Assembly: GCA_015852425.1 (NCBI GenBank)
Contig: JAAAIG010000836.1
Coordinates: forward strand, 1 to 16,597
From: Gryganskiella cystojenkinii
Taxonomy: Eukaryota; Mortierellomycota; Mortierellomycetes; Mortierellales; Mortierellaceae
DNA: 16,597 bases
Reading direction: 5' to 3'
Part shown: positions 7,381 through 16,597 of the stretch, piece by piece
Layout of the letters: every line of letters starts with the position of its first letter
Numbering within the stretch: the stretch's first letter is position 1
Translations under genes and position numbers: made by a program
The notes under the pieces: generated by a model
Told to the model about the DNA's origin: nothing
Databases searched by the model: none
The model's input: only the letters and a program-made list of their open reading frames with translations

Positions 7381-9290
7381 TGAAAATGGGGGATTGGGAT
7401 GTCCCTTTTGTACTCTTTTAGACACCGAGGATCGAACTTGAAATCGGCAAGACCAAACCATTTTTTTTTTGAAAAAGAGGACACACGCACACAACACACA
7501 ACACACACAAAAAAAAAAAGACATCAAGAGTCAAAAAAGCAGTAGAGACTGGGACAGGCAATTGCTCTCTGTCGTCCAAGCATGGACCATCAATCAATTC
7601 ATTCGGCTATTCTACTATTGAATCGCTCTGGTAATACACAAAAGAATAGAGAAGGAAGGGTGAAAAAGGAATTCAATTTTTATTTATTTTTATCCCTTGC
7701 TGTTTTTGTATCTATTCCATTCATTCTCTCAATTGAATTGAGGGATCAGTGTGTTTGTGGGTTTGTCTGGATTCCTCAGGATGTAAAAACAAATGAACGC
7801 AGTTCAGTCCTTGTCAATACCTCGGCAACTCTCTCCCTCCTTTCTAGGGTTCACACAGGTCAAAGCGAAAGGGTTCCCCCCAAGCATTCCAGCCCTAAAC
7901 CTACTGATTGCAGCCTTTAGACTACCGCAGTTGCTGCTCTTCTCGCACTCTCACAGCCTTTTCCTTTCGCCGCTGGTAATTTTTTTCATGTCGTTACTCG
8001 TAAACTGACTTCCTTTTATAAATATATCCAAGCTGGTCGATGGCAGCTGCCTGAGCGACGTGATATGTGTCTCGCTGGCTGTGGCCGAGCTTTCTCTTTT
8101 TCCTGTTTAAGAAGTACATTTGGAGCCTTCAAAAATAACGAACAATTTGGGCTCAAGACCACGCCGCGATCAAGAGCACGCCAAGAAGAAGAAAAAAAGA
8201 CCTGATCTGTTCAATCTCATGTTGAAACAAGCGACGGTGGGATGTAAGATGACATCGCCTCACAAGAGAGACCTCTGCTAATGTTTTTCAATCTATTCAC
8301 TGTAACGGGACTAAGCCAAGACCCCAGCATCAACGGACCCGACCACCCAAACCACCAGCCCATGTAGCAAATTTTTTGGCGGAGGACCAAGGAGCTGCAG
8401 CGATATGTGAGGCGCGATGACGGATGTTGGTAGATGTGGGGAGTCACATTCTCTCCTCGCATCTTTACTCTAAAGGGACGTTTCTCGTCTCTCAGTTCAT
8501 TCTCACAGTGATTATAGTGTGAAAGCGAAAGTAATCGAGCACCCCCTTGAATTTCTGATGGATTTTTTTTTCAACCCCTCACATGGTCCGTTTTTTCATT
8601 CTCTGTTCCCGTCGGTTGTTATTCCTGTTGCAACGAAAAACCGCGCGCGCGCGCGCTCTCTTTTCCCCCCTACGTTCTCGTTCTTTGCACTTTGTCCGCC
8701 CATCAGTCTGTCACCATCGTGTCTCAATTCGTTTTCACAGTGAGAGTTAGAGATAATTGGAGGGGAAGATCCTGTTGCGAACATTTCCAAAGAGGAGTGT
8801 CAAGAGTTGCACAGAAAGAATTGATCTCGAAGACCGCGGTGATTTTTCTCCACTGTCATGAACACAGAGCTGAACACAGGATCGACCAACACGAAAGGTC
8901 GTCTCTGGCGGAGTAAGAAGAGAGGTTTGCGAGTATAAGACCTAAAGAGAGAAATATTGCAAAACGCTCAAGCCAATTCGTATGATAGTTCAAATGTCAA
9001 CAATGAGAGAGCCAAGCGCGCATCCCTCGGTCACCCTCGCTCTGTTTATTTTGATGCTTTTTGCTCAGAACAGATGTGGGGACATGATGAAGAAGTGGAG
9101 ACGAGTTGTGTGAGAGCTGCTGCACTCGAGCGCGTGCAAAAGGATTAAAGAGCGAGGGTCGACACACAGTCCTTTTTTCTTGGGGGTGGCAAGGGGGCAG
9201 AATTGAGTATCACGTCCAAATGCAAATCCAACCTGACAAGCAGGACAACGACAAACTCTATTGATTTCGATCTTGTCAACAAGCTGTAGA
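7381..9290. other. Gene-poor stretch upstream of the zinc-finger gene
   Basis: No convincing gene is visible on either strand over about 1.9 kb. The first few hundred bases (A-tracts, CA-rich repeats near 7484-7509) probably belong to the upstream regulatory region of the zinc-finger gene. An AT-rich TATA-like element, TTTATAAATATAT, lies at about 8015-8027 on the plus strand, but the next ATG (8040) meets a stop after four codons. A possible TATAAG lies near 8930. The longest open frame (about 7582-7920, plus) has a hydrophobic middle but no homology I recognise and no promoter. Confidence 0.5.
8642..8656. repeat. Alternating CG dinucleotide tract
   Basis: Fifteen bases of strictly alternating C and G stand out in an otherwise AT-leaning region. 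Alternating CG is the classic Z-DNA-forming sequence and is rich in CpG methylation targets. Any function is unproven. Confidence 0.85.
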
Positions 9291-9292
9291 CG

Positions 9293-9328
9293 ATTGGTCC
9301 AACTGGATTATATAAGTGGATGGAGGGG
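9293..9328 (+). promoter_or_regulatory. Candidate promoter: inverted CCAAT, TATA box and AGGGG
   Basis: ATTGG (inverted CCAAT box) at 9293-9297 is followed by TATATAAG at 9309-9316 and AGGGG at 9324-9328. Beyond that comes a pyrimidine-rich leader (about 9340-9420), leading to an ATG at 9451. This is the same architecture as the recognised promoters in the window and is the main reason for proposing a gene here. Confidence 0.5.
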
Positions 9329-9450
9329 AGATTTTTGTTGGACTCCTTAGTCTTTTTCGATAAAGCCTTCGAGTTGGTTTCTTGTTTCCTTCCTTCCTTT
9401 CACAGTTCATTCTCTTCTCCCATCGGATAACAACGTTGGACAGTTTTGTT

Positions 9451-9989
9451 ATGTGCAAGTATGTTGGTTCGCGTTTTGGAGAAGCGTCTGGATCGGCGCC
9501 TTCTTTATTTTTTTTGTCTATGCGCATTGGAACTGGCCTTTTCGCAGGGGCTCCGTGTCCCTTTCCCATCACTGATCATTACCGCGTTTTAATATTTTAA
9601 TATACCTCGATCCGTCATGCCCTGAATTTCTTTTTATTTCTTTTAGACGCTCTCCACCCTCAACAACTCCGGATGAAAAATACGGAGTAAGGGAGGGTCG
9701 AACAACGTAACATAGGAAGACTGTCTCCGTATGGGAATTGCGGGGACGAAGTTGAGGTAGTAAATTGATGAAAGATTAGCGGATTGCTGAGGACAGGGCG
9801 ATATCTTGGGAGGACGAAGGACAACGACGGATAAAATCAATAACGACATCACCGGTCTTGAAATGTTGCAAGGGATCCATACTGGACCCTGTCGAGCCGC
9901 TCGATGCTCAGAATGATTGGGCGCTCTTCTTCCATTCTCGACATGTTACTACTGTTGATGGACGTCCACATTGGAAATATGAAATCTGA
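9451..9989 (+). CDS. Candidate small spliced gene, 85-residue protein of unknown function
   Basis: Proposed exons are 9451-9458, 9647-9686 and 9780-9989. Intron 1 (9459-9646) has a GTATGT donor and a T-rich tract ending in TTTTAG. Intron 2 (9687-9779) has a GTAAGG donor and a GATTAG acceptor. In the reading frame of exon 3 the triplet just before it is a stop (TAG, 9777-9779), so the frame opens exactly at the proposed acceptor and stays open for 69 codons. The protein begins MCKRSPPSTTPDEKYG, is charged and ends PHWKYEI; a CC pair lies at 45-46. I see no signal peptide, membrane segment or known domain. A promoter lies about 140 nt upstream and an AATAAA 61 nt downstream. Against it: the family is unrecognised, the first exon is tiny, and another frame at 9904-10089 is also open. 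Confidence 0.38.
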
Positions 9990-10050
9990 GCCCATCAAAG
10001 AAGAAAGGTACGTTGACTGGAGGTACGTGGCTCAAGCGGATGTGTGGGGA

Positions 10051-10056
10051 AATAAA
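10051..10056 (+). terminator. Candidate poly(A) signal AATAAA for the small spliced gene
   Basis: A canonical AATAAA lies 61 nt after the proposed TGA stop at 9987-9989. It is meaningful only if the small gene is real. Confidence 0.35.
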
Positions 10057-11269
10057 GATGTCGGACGAAGCAGTGCGGGTTCGAGCTGAAACCTTTTGTT
10101 GTCGTGTGGACCAACACGCGCTGATTGGTAGACTTGCCAAATGACATTTTATTTTTTCGATCCTTTTCGGTGGCATTGACACTGTGGTCTGCACTGTGGG
10201 AGTTCTGAAAAACGCGTCTCTGCTGTATTTACTTCGAATTCATGCGGCCAAGATTCAATCATGCTGCTTGCATCGACGTTTACCTGAGGGAACGATAATA
10301 GTCGGTAGAGTCGCCGATTTCTTTATTCTCGCCTCTACCAAACTCGACTATTTTCGTGTATTTCTTCCACCAGGATCGTTTTGGATTCGCTCAGCATTCG
10401 TCTTGCCATGAAAGGGAAGGTACTGGAGCAATGATCCGGGTCCTCGGTTTCCCCAACCTTTCGTAAGTGCCTTCGACCCTTTTTGCACCCTTCTTCTACC
10501 CCTTACCCTACAAAAGCATGGTCAGTTATCAGGATCATGGATTTGAGCAAAAGAGATATCCGTTGGGGATTACAGTGAGAGAGCGAGACCACCGCCCGTC
10601 CGGCCCGACATCTATTATTACTCTAAAGAGCGAGAGACATGATCAAAAAAGATCTTTTTTTTTCAGGACCACTCTGTCGCTTCTCGCAACGGACAAGGAT
10701 TTTACCCACACAACCACCGACCACCGTTCGTCTGTCTGTCCATCTTTCCGTTTTTGATTGTTTTTGTTGTCACTCTCTGTATGTATTTCAACCATTGGAT
10801 CTTTAAAACGGACTAAAAAGCGAGCAGCTTGATCTCTTTTTCTTCTTCTTTTGGCAGTAGCGAGAACAAGTAAAACGCATTCATTACACGTCACCCACAA
10901 CAAATCTATGGAACTACAGTATCGATCCGCTTTGCCTATTCAAGCTCTTGAAAAAATAACAAACGATGAGATTGCCGAAGCTTACTGCCTATTTCGAAGT
11001 CTGGGCAATCGTGACAAAAAAATGCACACGGACAACTCTATCTCCTTACCGACTGGAACGAAGGAGCAGACCAAAAAAAATATATCGATAATTCCTCGAA
11101 CACCCAACGTCTCATATTTTTCAAAAGGATTCCAATTGACGCCAGGAACTCTTCGTTTCTTTCTTCTTATGAACCTTTTTTCCCGGCGACTCTTATTTCA
11201 CAAAACGACCCTCGATTGGTGTCTGGAGATACCGCGAGAACCTTCGTCGAAAGAGGACTTAATCCTTCC
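10057..11269. other. No recognisable gene
   Basis: This is mixed-composition DNA. A pyrimidine-rich tract ending in CAG at 10857 resembles a strong 3' splice site on the plus strand, and an open frame runs on to 11273 (121 codons from the ATG at 10908). No donor or promoter can be paired with it, the ATG context is poor and the product matches nothing I know. I do not call a gene. Confidence 0.4.
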
Positions 11270-11854
11270 CTAATCTCCCAGGGGCACCTTGTGTGACAAG
11301 ACTAGTGACCGTGGACCTGCTCCAAAGAAATAAAACTCGAAAAGAAATGTCTCCAGCTCTTCCTTTCTCTCCCGCGACAACCCTGTCCCTGTCACCAAAC
11401 GCCCAAGAAAATTAATCAGGAATAATTGGAAGCCAAAAATATTCAATAGTTGTTGATGACCTATCGATGAAGAGCCTTGACCTTGCGATTTCCACTGCGA
11501 TGGGTTTAGGGGGGTTTTTTTTTTGGGCGTCACTTTTTTATCTTTTTCGAACGCAGAACTAGGCGACAATCTTCGCGAGTCGACCTGAAAGGGTTTGATT
11601 GTCTTGTCAATTGTTAATTTTCCAGTCACCTGTGTGTGTGAAAAAGAGAGAAAGTCAGACCACTTCTCTCTCCTGTTTTTCCCTTCCCTGGAAACACACA
11701 GACCACACGCAGCAAGGGATGCAACAACAACAAAAAAATTTGAAAAATGAGCTAACATGTTTCGAGACCCTCTTCTCCTTCTCTCCTCAAACTCAAAGGC
11801 AATAGAAATGAGTGGTACAACATGCACGCCAGAATCTACTGAGGCGAGAGGCAT
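11270..11854 (-). other. Longest open frame of the gene-poor half, 194 codons, unsupported
   Basis: This frame is longer than expected by chance in DNA of this composition, so I record it, but nothing else supports it. The ATG context is weak (T at -3) and there is no clear TATA box. The translation shows no domain I recognise. It is rich in Lys, Ser and Phe, with two modestly hydrophobic segments, around FFVVVASLAACG and near FGFQLFLINFLG. It could be a lineage-specific gene, a remnant or chance. Confidence 0.15.
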
Positions 11855-11963
11855 GCAAATTGTCTCAATTCATGATACAACAAAGAACGAACGTGATTCC
11901 TCGCCATGTTCGTAGGTGGCCCCTGCATTCATATTACTGTACTCTTGAATTTATTTTATGTTG

Positions 11964-11988
11964 ACGGACACACACGGACACACACGGA
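11964..11988. repeat. Short tandem repeat, about 2.5 copies of a 10-bp CA-rich unit
   Basis: The unit ACGGACACAC is repeated head to tail, ending in a partial copy. It is a simple microsatellite-like tract with no sign of function. Confidence 0.8.
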
Positions 11989-12536
11989 CTGACCATTCGT
12001 CACTTGGCAGCCTTCCAACATGCCAGAGCAAAAAAAAAAAGAAAACAGGCAAACCTTCTTGAGGATAAGAGAGAAATCAGAAAAAATAAGCGATCGCAAA
12101 CAAAGAACCACATACACAGAAACAAGAACAAAGAAAGTTGTGTGTGCAAAAACATTGCACGACCTGATTGTTTGGTTCTTAGGAGCAGGGAATCCCTCTT
12201 TCCTTTGGCTCTTCTCTTTAAAATGATTGCAGGGCGGACTGGAGTTCAACCTGCTGGGATCCCCTGTCCACCACTCCTTCCAATTTCATTCGCCCCTGAG
12301 TTTTCTTTTTATCATTCCATTCCTCCCGCGTTGTGTTACCTGAGTTGTGATGGATACTTAATGGTCAGCGAGATAAGGCCATATCTACTCAAGAATTTCT
12401 TTCTGCAAGTTTAGCCATTTGGCTGGCATGTTGACTGTCCTCTCCCCTTGACTCTTTCCAAACAGTACCTATTCATGGATTGGTCGCACAAAAATTAATA
12501 GCCCTGGTCCCCGCGATCCCCTCTCCGGCTGTCCTG

Positions 12537-12555
12537 AAAAAAAAAAAAAAAAAAA
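12537..12555. repeat. A19 homopolymer
   Basis: An uninterrupted run of 19 A. It could be a slippage product or the tail of an old retroposed insertion, but I found no matching target-site duplication by eye. Confidence 0.9.
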
Positions 12556-13223
12556 TGCTTTGCATCCACCAGCAGCCAAAATTTTAACAACACCATTACG
12601 ACCACAGGTGCATCTGGATTCTGGAGTAACGACAATAAAACAACAACAGAAAACTATCTTCTGTGATCTGTGATCCGATCGACTTGACCTCCTTCCTCTT
12701 GGCCAATTTTCCTCAACTAAAATCAATAGATACCGCAAATGGTAAATCGTCCTTCCAAGATGATCTTTCAATTTTCATGGTCTCTTGAAACGCTGAAGGT
12801 CTCTTCACGTAAGTAAGGGCTGCACAATGACGCAGAGTCAGGGGAGAGCCAGAGTTTTGGTTTTCTGTTTCGTTTGAACTTTGTTTTCTTGCATCTCAGT
12901 GTTGGGACAAATTGAAACAAATTGAAGCTAATGACTGGCCCAATATATTTTTCTTGCACCATCAACCTGATCTAGGATGTAAACAGAGTGGAGTAGCAGA
13001 AAGCGACAAGGCGAGAGAGCGAGAGAGAAGGTAAGGCGCTCTAGTTTCTAGAGTATCATTCCTCACCACAGCAGAATAGAAGGGGATGATAACGACAACA
13101 ACAGCGAAAACAAGACAACGATACTGGCAAGATCGAGGATGGTTGGTGCGTTCTTTGTTGACAGGAGATCGGGGGCACTCTTTTATTTTTTCTTCTCACA
13201 CTCTTCTTCGGACAATAATTTTT

Positions 13224-13258
13224 CACACACAGACACACAGACACACAGACACACAGAC
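13224..13258. repeat. Octanucleotide microsatellite (ACACACAG), about 4 copies
   Basis: Perfect head-to-tail copies of ACACACAG flanked by unrelated sequence. It is likely to vary in length between strains. Confidence 0.9.
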
Positions 13259-13523
13259 AAAATAAAAAAAAAGGACTTGCCGCACTTTAGAAATTGACCA
13301 ATGCTCCATGAAAGAAGGTCATCCCTGAATCGTAACTTTGTCCGACGTTTTTGGGTCCAAGGTAAAAGGTTTTTTGGGCGCGTTGAAACGCGGGACAATT
13401 CTCAGATCGCGTTACAAACACAAAATGTTTTCCTTGGCTGTCACTGGTCCAACATTGGACCCTTCAATTGCATATGACCATTTTTGGAAATCGAAAAGTC
13501 AGGGGTCGATCACGGCGAGAGGC

Positions 13524-13541
13524 AAAAAAAAAAAAAAAAAA
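13524..13541. repeat. A18 homopolymer
   Basis: An uninterrupted run of 18 A, the second such tract within 1 kb. No adjacent element could be recognised. Confidence 0.9.
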
Positions 13542-15109
13542 TCTAGTACTGTACCGCCCTTGCTCCCATAAACGAATTGGTGACATGCAGTTTATGAAGA
13601 TGCGCGTCTTTCACTTTGGCCTCAGCGATCTCATATCTTCGAGACGACTTCAAGAAACAAGAAAAGAAAGTTTAAGGGTGGGAGGAGAGGCGGGAAACAA
13701 ATTCAGACTAAAAAAAAACGGAACAAAAAAAGGTTGTCGTCGATGAGCCGACATCCCCCCCCCATCTCTTGTGAGAATAGAAAGTGGCTGCACAAGTTGT
13801 ATCAGGAAACTGCCCATCGACAGAAACTTTTCATAGATGTGCTCTAGGAACCTCAACTCTGTTTTCTACTGTATACAGCCCAATCCGTGCTTCTCCTTTG
13901 TGTTTAGGACTAGCGATTTCGTTGAGGGTGTTAGTGTGGACATCCGTTTTGCTAACAAAACGATGAATAGCTCCCTTTGTTGGTGATCGTTTTTTCAACA
14001 GGTTGCGATCGAAAAGCAAGAGCGGGCGTGATCGTGTTGGTGCTCATGTGTGACCTTGCAAAAAACAAAAACAAAAAGTCACAAGCGAGGCTCAGACCTG
14101 GACCATGAAACCGACATCGCTATTTTTATTAGCTGTGGAGGAGCATCAAGCTGAAGCAAACAGTGCACGAGTCCAGATCCTATTTTTCACAAAGTCTAGA
14201 AGAATTTCTTCTCTGCAGTGCGCTGCGTGTCCTTAGGCTAAGCAGGTTCAAAGAATGAAGACTATCGGACTTCGAGAAAGCTAACACAGGGCAGATAAAC
14301 AAGGCATATTCATCCGGAAGCAAATCGGCGACGACAGCGGCGATGTTCAGCAACAAATGTCATCTGGACCCCCGCTTGTACGCGCAGCTACTGTTTCCAC
14401 AGAAAAACCTGTTTATCAAACGGCTCGATCCCCTAAGTTACAATATAAAACTAAATGCTGAAGCTAAATCCGCTTTTCAATCCAGGTTTTCCGCATTCGA
14501 ATGGTACCATCATACTCTCACCCACCGTCGTCATCAATGACAACAATCGATCGAGAAAAGGTTAATAATATCTCAAAGTCGAAGAATTTTACCCACAAGC
14601 GCAATACGTTCGATGCAGTCCTTCTTTCGCCTGTACTACCTTGGATCTCGAAAACCCTTTTTCCGGACGATCGAGGGCGAAGAAAGAGAGGCACAAAGAG
14701 CAACAAACATGCATTTAGAGGGCTAACGCAATTGATCAATTGACTTACGTGGAGTTTTCTTTGAGGCGAAGTCCTTTTGAGAGTAAAAATGTCATGCAAT
14801 CGTTGCTCCGTGACAATGCCAGTGTTGGTGTTTGTTTGTTGATGAAAAAAATACTTATTTTTTCTTCTCAATTACCTGCGCCCTGCCATTGACCATTCCA
14901 AGCAAACCGGCCATTCCAGGTCCGTAATATTTTTCAATTGATCCCGTTTCGACTTTCTCTTTTATTTTCTGATCGACCAAAAAAGAACAATATCCGACCG
15001 TTGCTACACAGATCAACCGACGCTTGAAAACGCGCTTCAACAACCCAAATGAAAAAAAAATCTGCGATTCGACAAAGCCACTGCACTGCCCTAGCACAGA
15101 TTTATAATC

Positions 15110-15570
15110 TTAGCGAGGTAAAATACTCAGCCCCAATGCACTTGCCATCTCTTGCACAAACTGCCGCAAACCACCACAGGGCTTGGTGTGACTGGACTTG
15201 TCCAGATCAAGATGTTCATAGTTACTGTTCTAGATGTCTTAAAAAATGAAGAGCGACGCGCGTTTGTTTTCCTTTGGCCACTGAATAGACGGATGTAAAT
15301 CGAGTCATCAAGCAAAAGCGGCTGGGAGTTATCCATTTTTGGCGAGGTTTTTTGATAACAGGCCTGCATCAAGAACGGGATTACTCTTTGACTGTGCACC
15401 TTGTTGGTCATGCACGGGTACAACTGAGCCAATTCATTCATCCCACATTTTGTTTTTGGTGACTTTTCGACCTGCCAAATTGTACTCTACCTCGGATTCG
15501 AACTTTAGTCCGGTCATTGGTACTTCAGCCCTACCAATTTGTTCAACTATCTCTAAAAGAGTGCAATAAA
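15110..15570 (-). pseudogene. Possible decayed coding relic with a 4-bp duplication frameshift
   Basis: On the minus strand a frame running from about 15555 ends ...GRKVTKNKMWDE followed by a stop. The next frame continues with ...LAQLYPCMTNKV. The break sits on a tandem duplication of 4 bp (GAATGAAT, 15432-15439), which is enough to explain the shift. A third segment in another frame (about 15229-15110) ends in MASALGLSILPR and a stop. The pattern LLEIVEQIG...KNKMWDELAQLYP recalls the helix spacing of Myb/SANT-like (trihelix/MADF) DNA-binding domains, which are common in transposon-derived genes. That resemblance is weak and by eye only. A further protein-like frame lies at about 15056-14870. 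It could also be chance, or a real gene whose introns I mis-read. Confidence 0.25.
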
Positions 15571-16463
15571 AATGGGAGTCTGCGCATTTTTTTTCGTCGC
15601 CCGGCAAACAGGCCAAGATTGTCACCAGCCTAACAACAAGAAAAGGCAAGAAAGCAACAAAGATGCAGCTCATCGTAATGTTGTCTTCGAAACCGGTACC
15701 GGCGACATATGACGTAAAACAACCACTCTCCTCCCTATTTCAGTGTAAAAAAGGCGCGTTTGCTCAGGTGCAGCCATGTCTAAAAAACTATGTTTTCTTG
15801 ATGACCAGTAGAATGAGTGGCTTGAGGAACAGCCTCCATCGCATGCCTACGCCTAAGACTACAACAATCTCGGCATTTCCGTTCTTGTTTATTTATTCTG
15901 CAAACTGTATCATCAGTTTCCAGCGATCTTGGCGTTCTTACTCCCTCTTTTTTGTTTCATCAGAAAACTCAACAAAAACTTCGCTGAATATCATCAAACG
16001 GGTAAAACACTGGCATGGTTTAAAGTGCAATAAAATAACATGAATAAAATCGAAGTAAACAAGAATCTCAGGCTATGAGTCGCGTCCCGATGGTAAACAG
16101 TCCCTCGCAGAGTCATCATAACTCTCTCAAGCATCTCAAGCAGGCTATTCAGTATCTCCAGTGCAAAAGCCCACGCTTCTCTAGTCTCACATCCAGACCC
16201 TCGTTCACGTAGACTTCGAAATCAAAGATTTCTTGGACTCAACGCTCTTCAAGACAACAACGGGGGGGAAATTAAATTCTTCGGACAATTCTTAGGACAT
16301 GTTGCTTCTTGCGACGTTCCTTGCGATGGTTCTTTGACGGCTTTTGTGAGTACTCTTGAGGGTGTTAATGTGATCCTAGAGTTGTGAAATCGGGGTCGGT
16401 TGGTGGTGTGATTTTGATTGAAGAGAAGATGAAAAGATGAAAAGATGGGGCCATATCCCATCT
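15571..16463. other. No recognisable gene; short protein-like frames on both strands
   Basis: Several short open frames overlap on both strands (for example 15663-16043 plus, about 16228-15990 minus and 16075-16218 plus). None carries a known domain, and protein-like stretches in opposite strands at the same place argue that most are chance. If the promoter at 16464 is real, its minus-strand transcript would cross this stretch. The first ATG downstream (about 16301) is followed by a stop after two codons. Confidence 0.4.
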
Positions 16464-16471
16464 CTTATATA
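16464..16471 (-). promoter_or_regulatory. Candidate minus-strand TATA box with pyrimidine-rich start region
   Basis: TATATAAG on the minus strand is followed by a CT-rich tract (TTTTCATC direct repeats, 16447-16428), the same arrangement seen at the zinc-finger promoter. No coding region of reasonable length starts soon after it, so it may belong to a non-coding RNA, a decayed gene or an unrecognised spliced gene. Confidence 0.35.
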
Positions 16472-16597
16472 CATTCTCACGCACAACATTGCTTAGCCGA
16501 TATCAATGCTAGATGGTCGCGCCGTTCATGCTCATGCCTGGCTTACATGTTTGCTTTGCTACTACGAATCCAAAGGCCCGACCAGTTTTATATTTGT
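16472..16597. other. Right edge, nothing recognised
   Basis: The last 126 bases hold no open frame of note and no repeat. They would be the upstream region of the candidate minus-strand promoter. Confidence 0.4.

Larger units (their letters stand above)
11855..15109. other. Gene-poor stretch with simple repeats and no recognisable gene
   Basis: Over about 3.2 kb I find only short open frames on both strands, none with a recognisable domain, plus the simple repeats and A-tracts listed separately. A short open frame at 14105-14236 (43 codons, plus) and another without an ATG at about 14286-14461 look somewhat protein-like but have no promoter or splice support. No tRNA A/B-box pair, 5S rRNA or spliceosomal snRNA signature was seen. 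Confidence 0.45.

Noticed and set aside
7582..7920. 112-codon frame with a hydrophobic segment resembling a secreted or membrane protein
   Set aside because: The hydrophobic part comes from T-rich DNA, the ATG is not preceded by a promoter, and the C-terminal half has no recognisable domain.
10908..11273. 121-codon plus-strand frame after a strong-looking 3' splice site
   Set aside because: A frame of this length is expected about once by chance in a region this size. There is no promoter or donor, and no homology is recognised.
12537..12555. A19 tract as the tail of a retroposed gene copy
   Set aside because: No coding remnant upstream and no target-site duplication could be found by eye.
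14105..14461. Two short protein-like plus-strand frames (14105-14236 and about 14286-14461)
   Set aside because: No splice sites join them in frame, there is no promoter or poly(A) signal, and similar-looking chance frames are frequent nearby.
15490..15512. AGTTCGAATCC on the minus strand as a tRNA T-loop
   Set aside because: The flanking bases do not form the required five-pair stem, and no acceptor stem or anticodon arm is present.

Overview
The window reads as nuclear DNA of a filamentous fungus. It has short GT-AG introns (87-188 nt), TATA boxes followed by pyrimidine-rich leaders, AATAAA poly(A) signals, and a glutamine-rich C2H2 regulator of the Msn2/4 type. A NELF-C/D subunit is not found in the model ascomycete yeasts. 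Together with the intron density and the style of the zinc-finger protein, this points to an early-diverging lineage, most likely Mucoromycota sensu lato and possibly Mortierella-like. That placement is inference; no marker gene is present.

Layout. Positions 1-749 are non-coding: A-rich low complexity at the edge and a probable promoter and leader for a minus-strand gene lying off the left end. A single-exon minus-strand gene at 750-2165 encodes a ZNG1/CobW-type zinc metallochaperone GTPase. It shares a 350-bp divergent promoter with an 11-exon plus-strand gene at 2516-5479. I assembled that gene by hand into a 580-residue NELF-C/D (TH1 family) protein, a subunit of the negative elongation factor that pauses RNA polymerase II. 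It converges on a minus-strand gene at 5810-7180 encoding a 456-residue Q-rich protein with two C2H2 fingers whose recognition helices match the stress factors Msn2/Msn4.

From 7.2 kb to the right edge (about 9.4 kb) there is no conventional gene. I see one candidate small spliced gene at 9451-9989 (85 residues, with TATA box, inverted CCAAT, two introns and a poly(A) signal), one unsupported 194-codon open frame, a possible decayed coding relic on the minus strand near 15.1-15.6 kb, a TATA-type promoter near 16.47 kb, and several simple repeats. I found no tRNA, rRNA, CRISPR array or intact transposon.

Functional links: the three firm genes concern zinc delivery to a GTPase client pathway, control of Pol II elongation, and stress-responsive transcription. 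Nothing shows they act together, but ZNG1 and NELF-C/D may be co-regulated through their common promoter, and the zinc-finger gene has AGGGG elements in its own promoter that its product is predicted to bind. The most notable item is a well-preserved NELF-C/D gene in a fungus.
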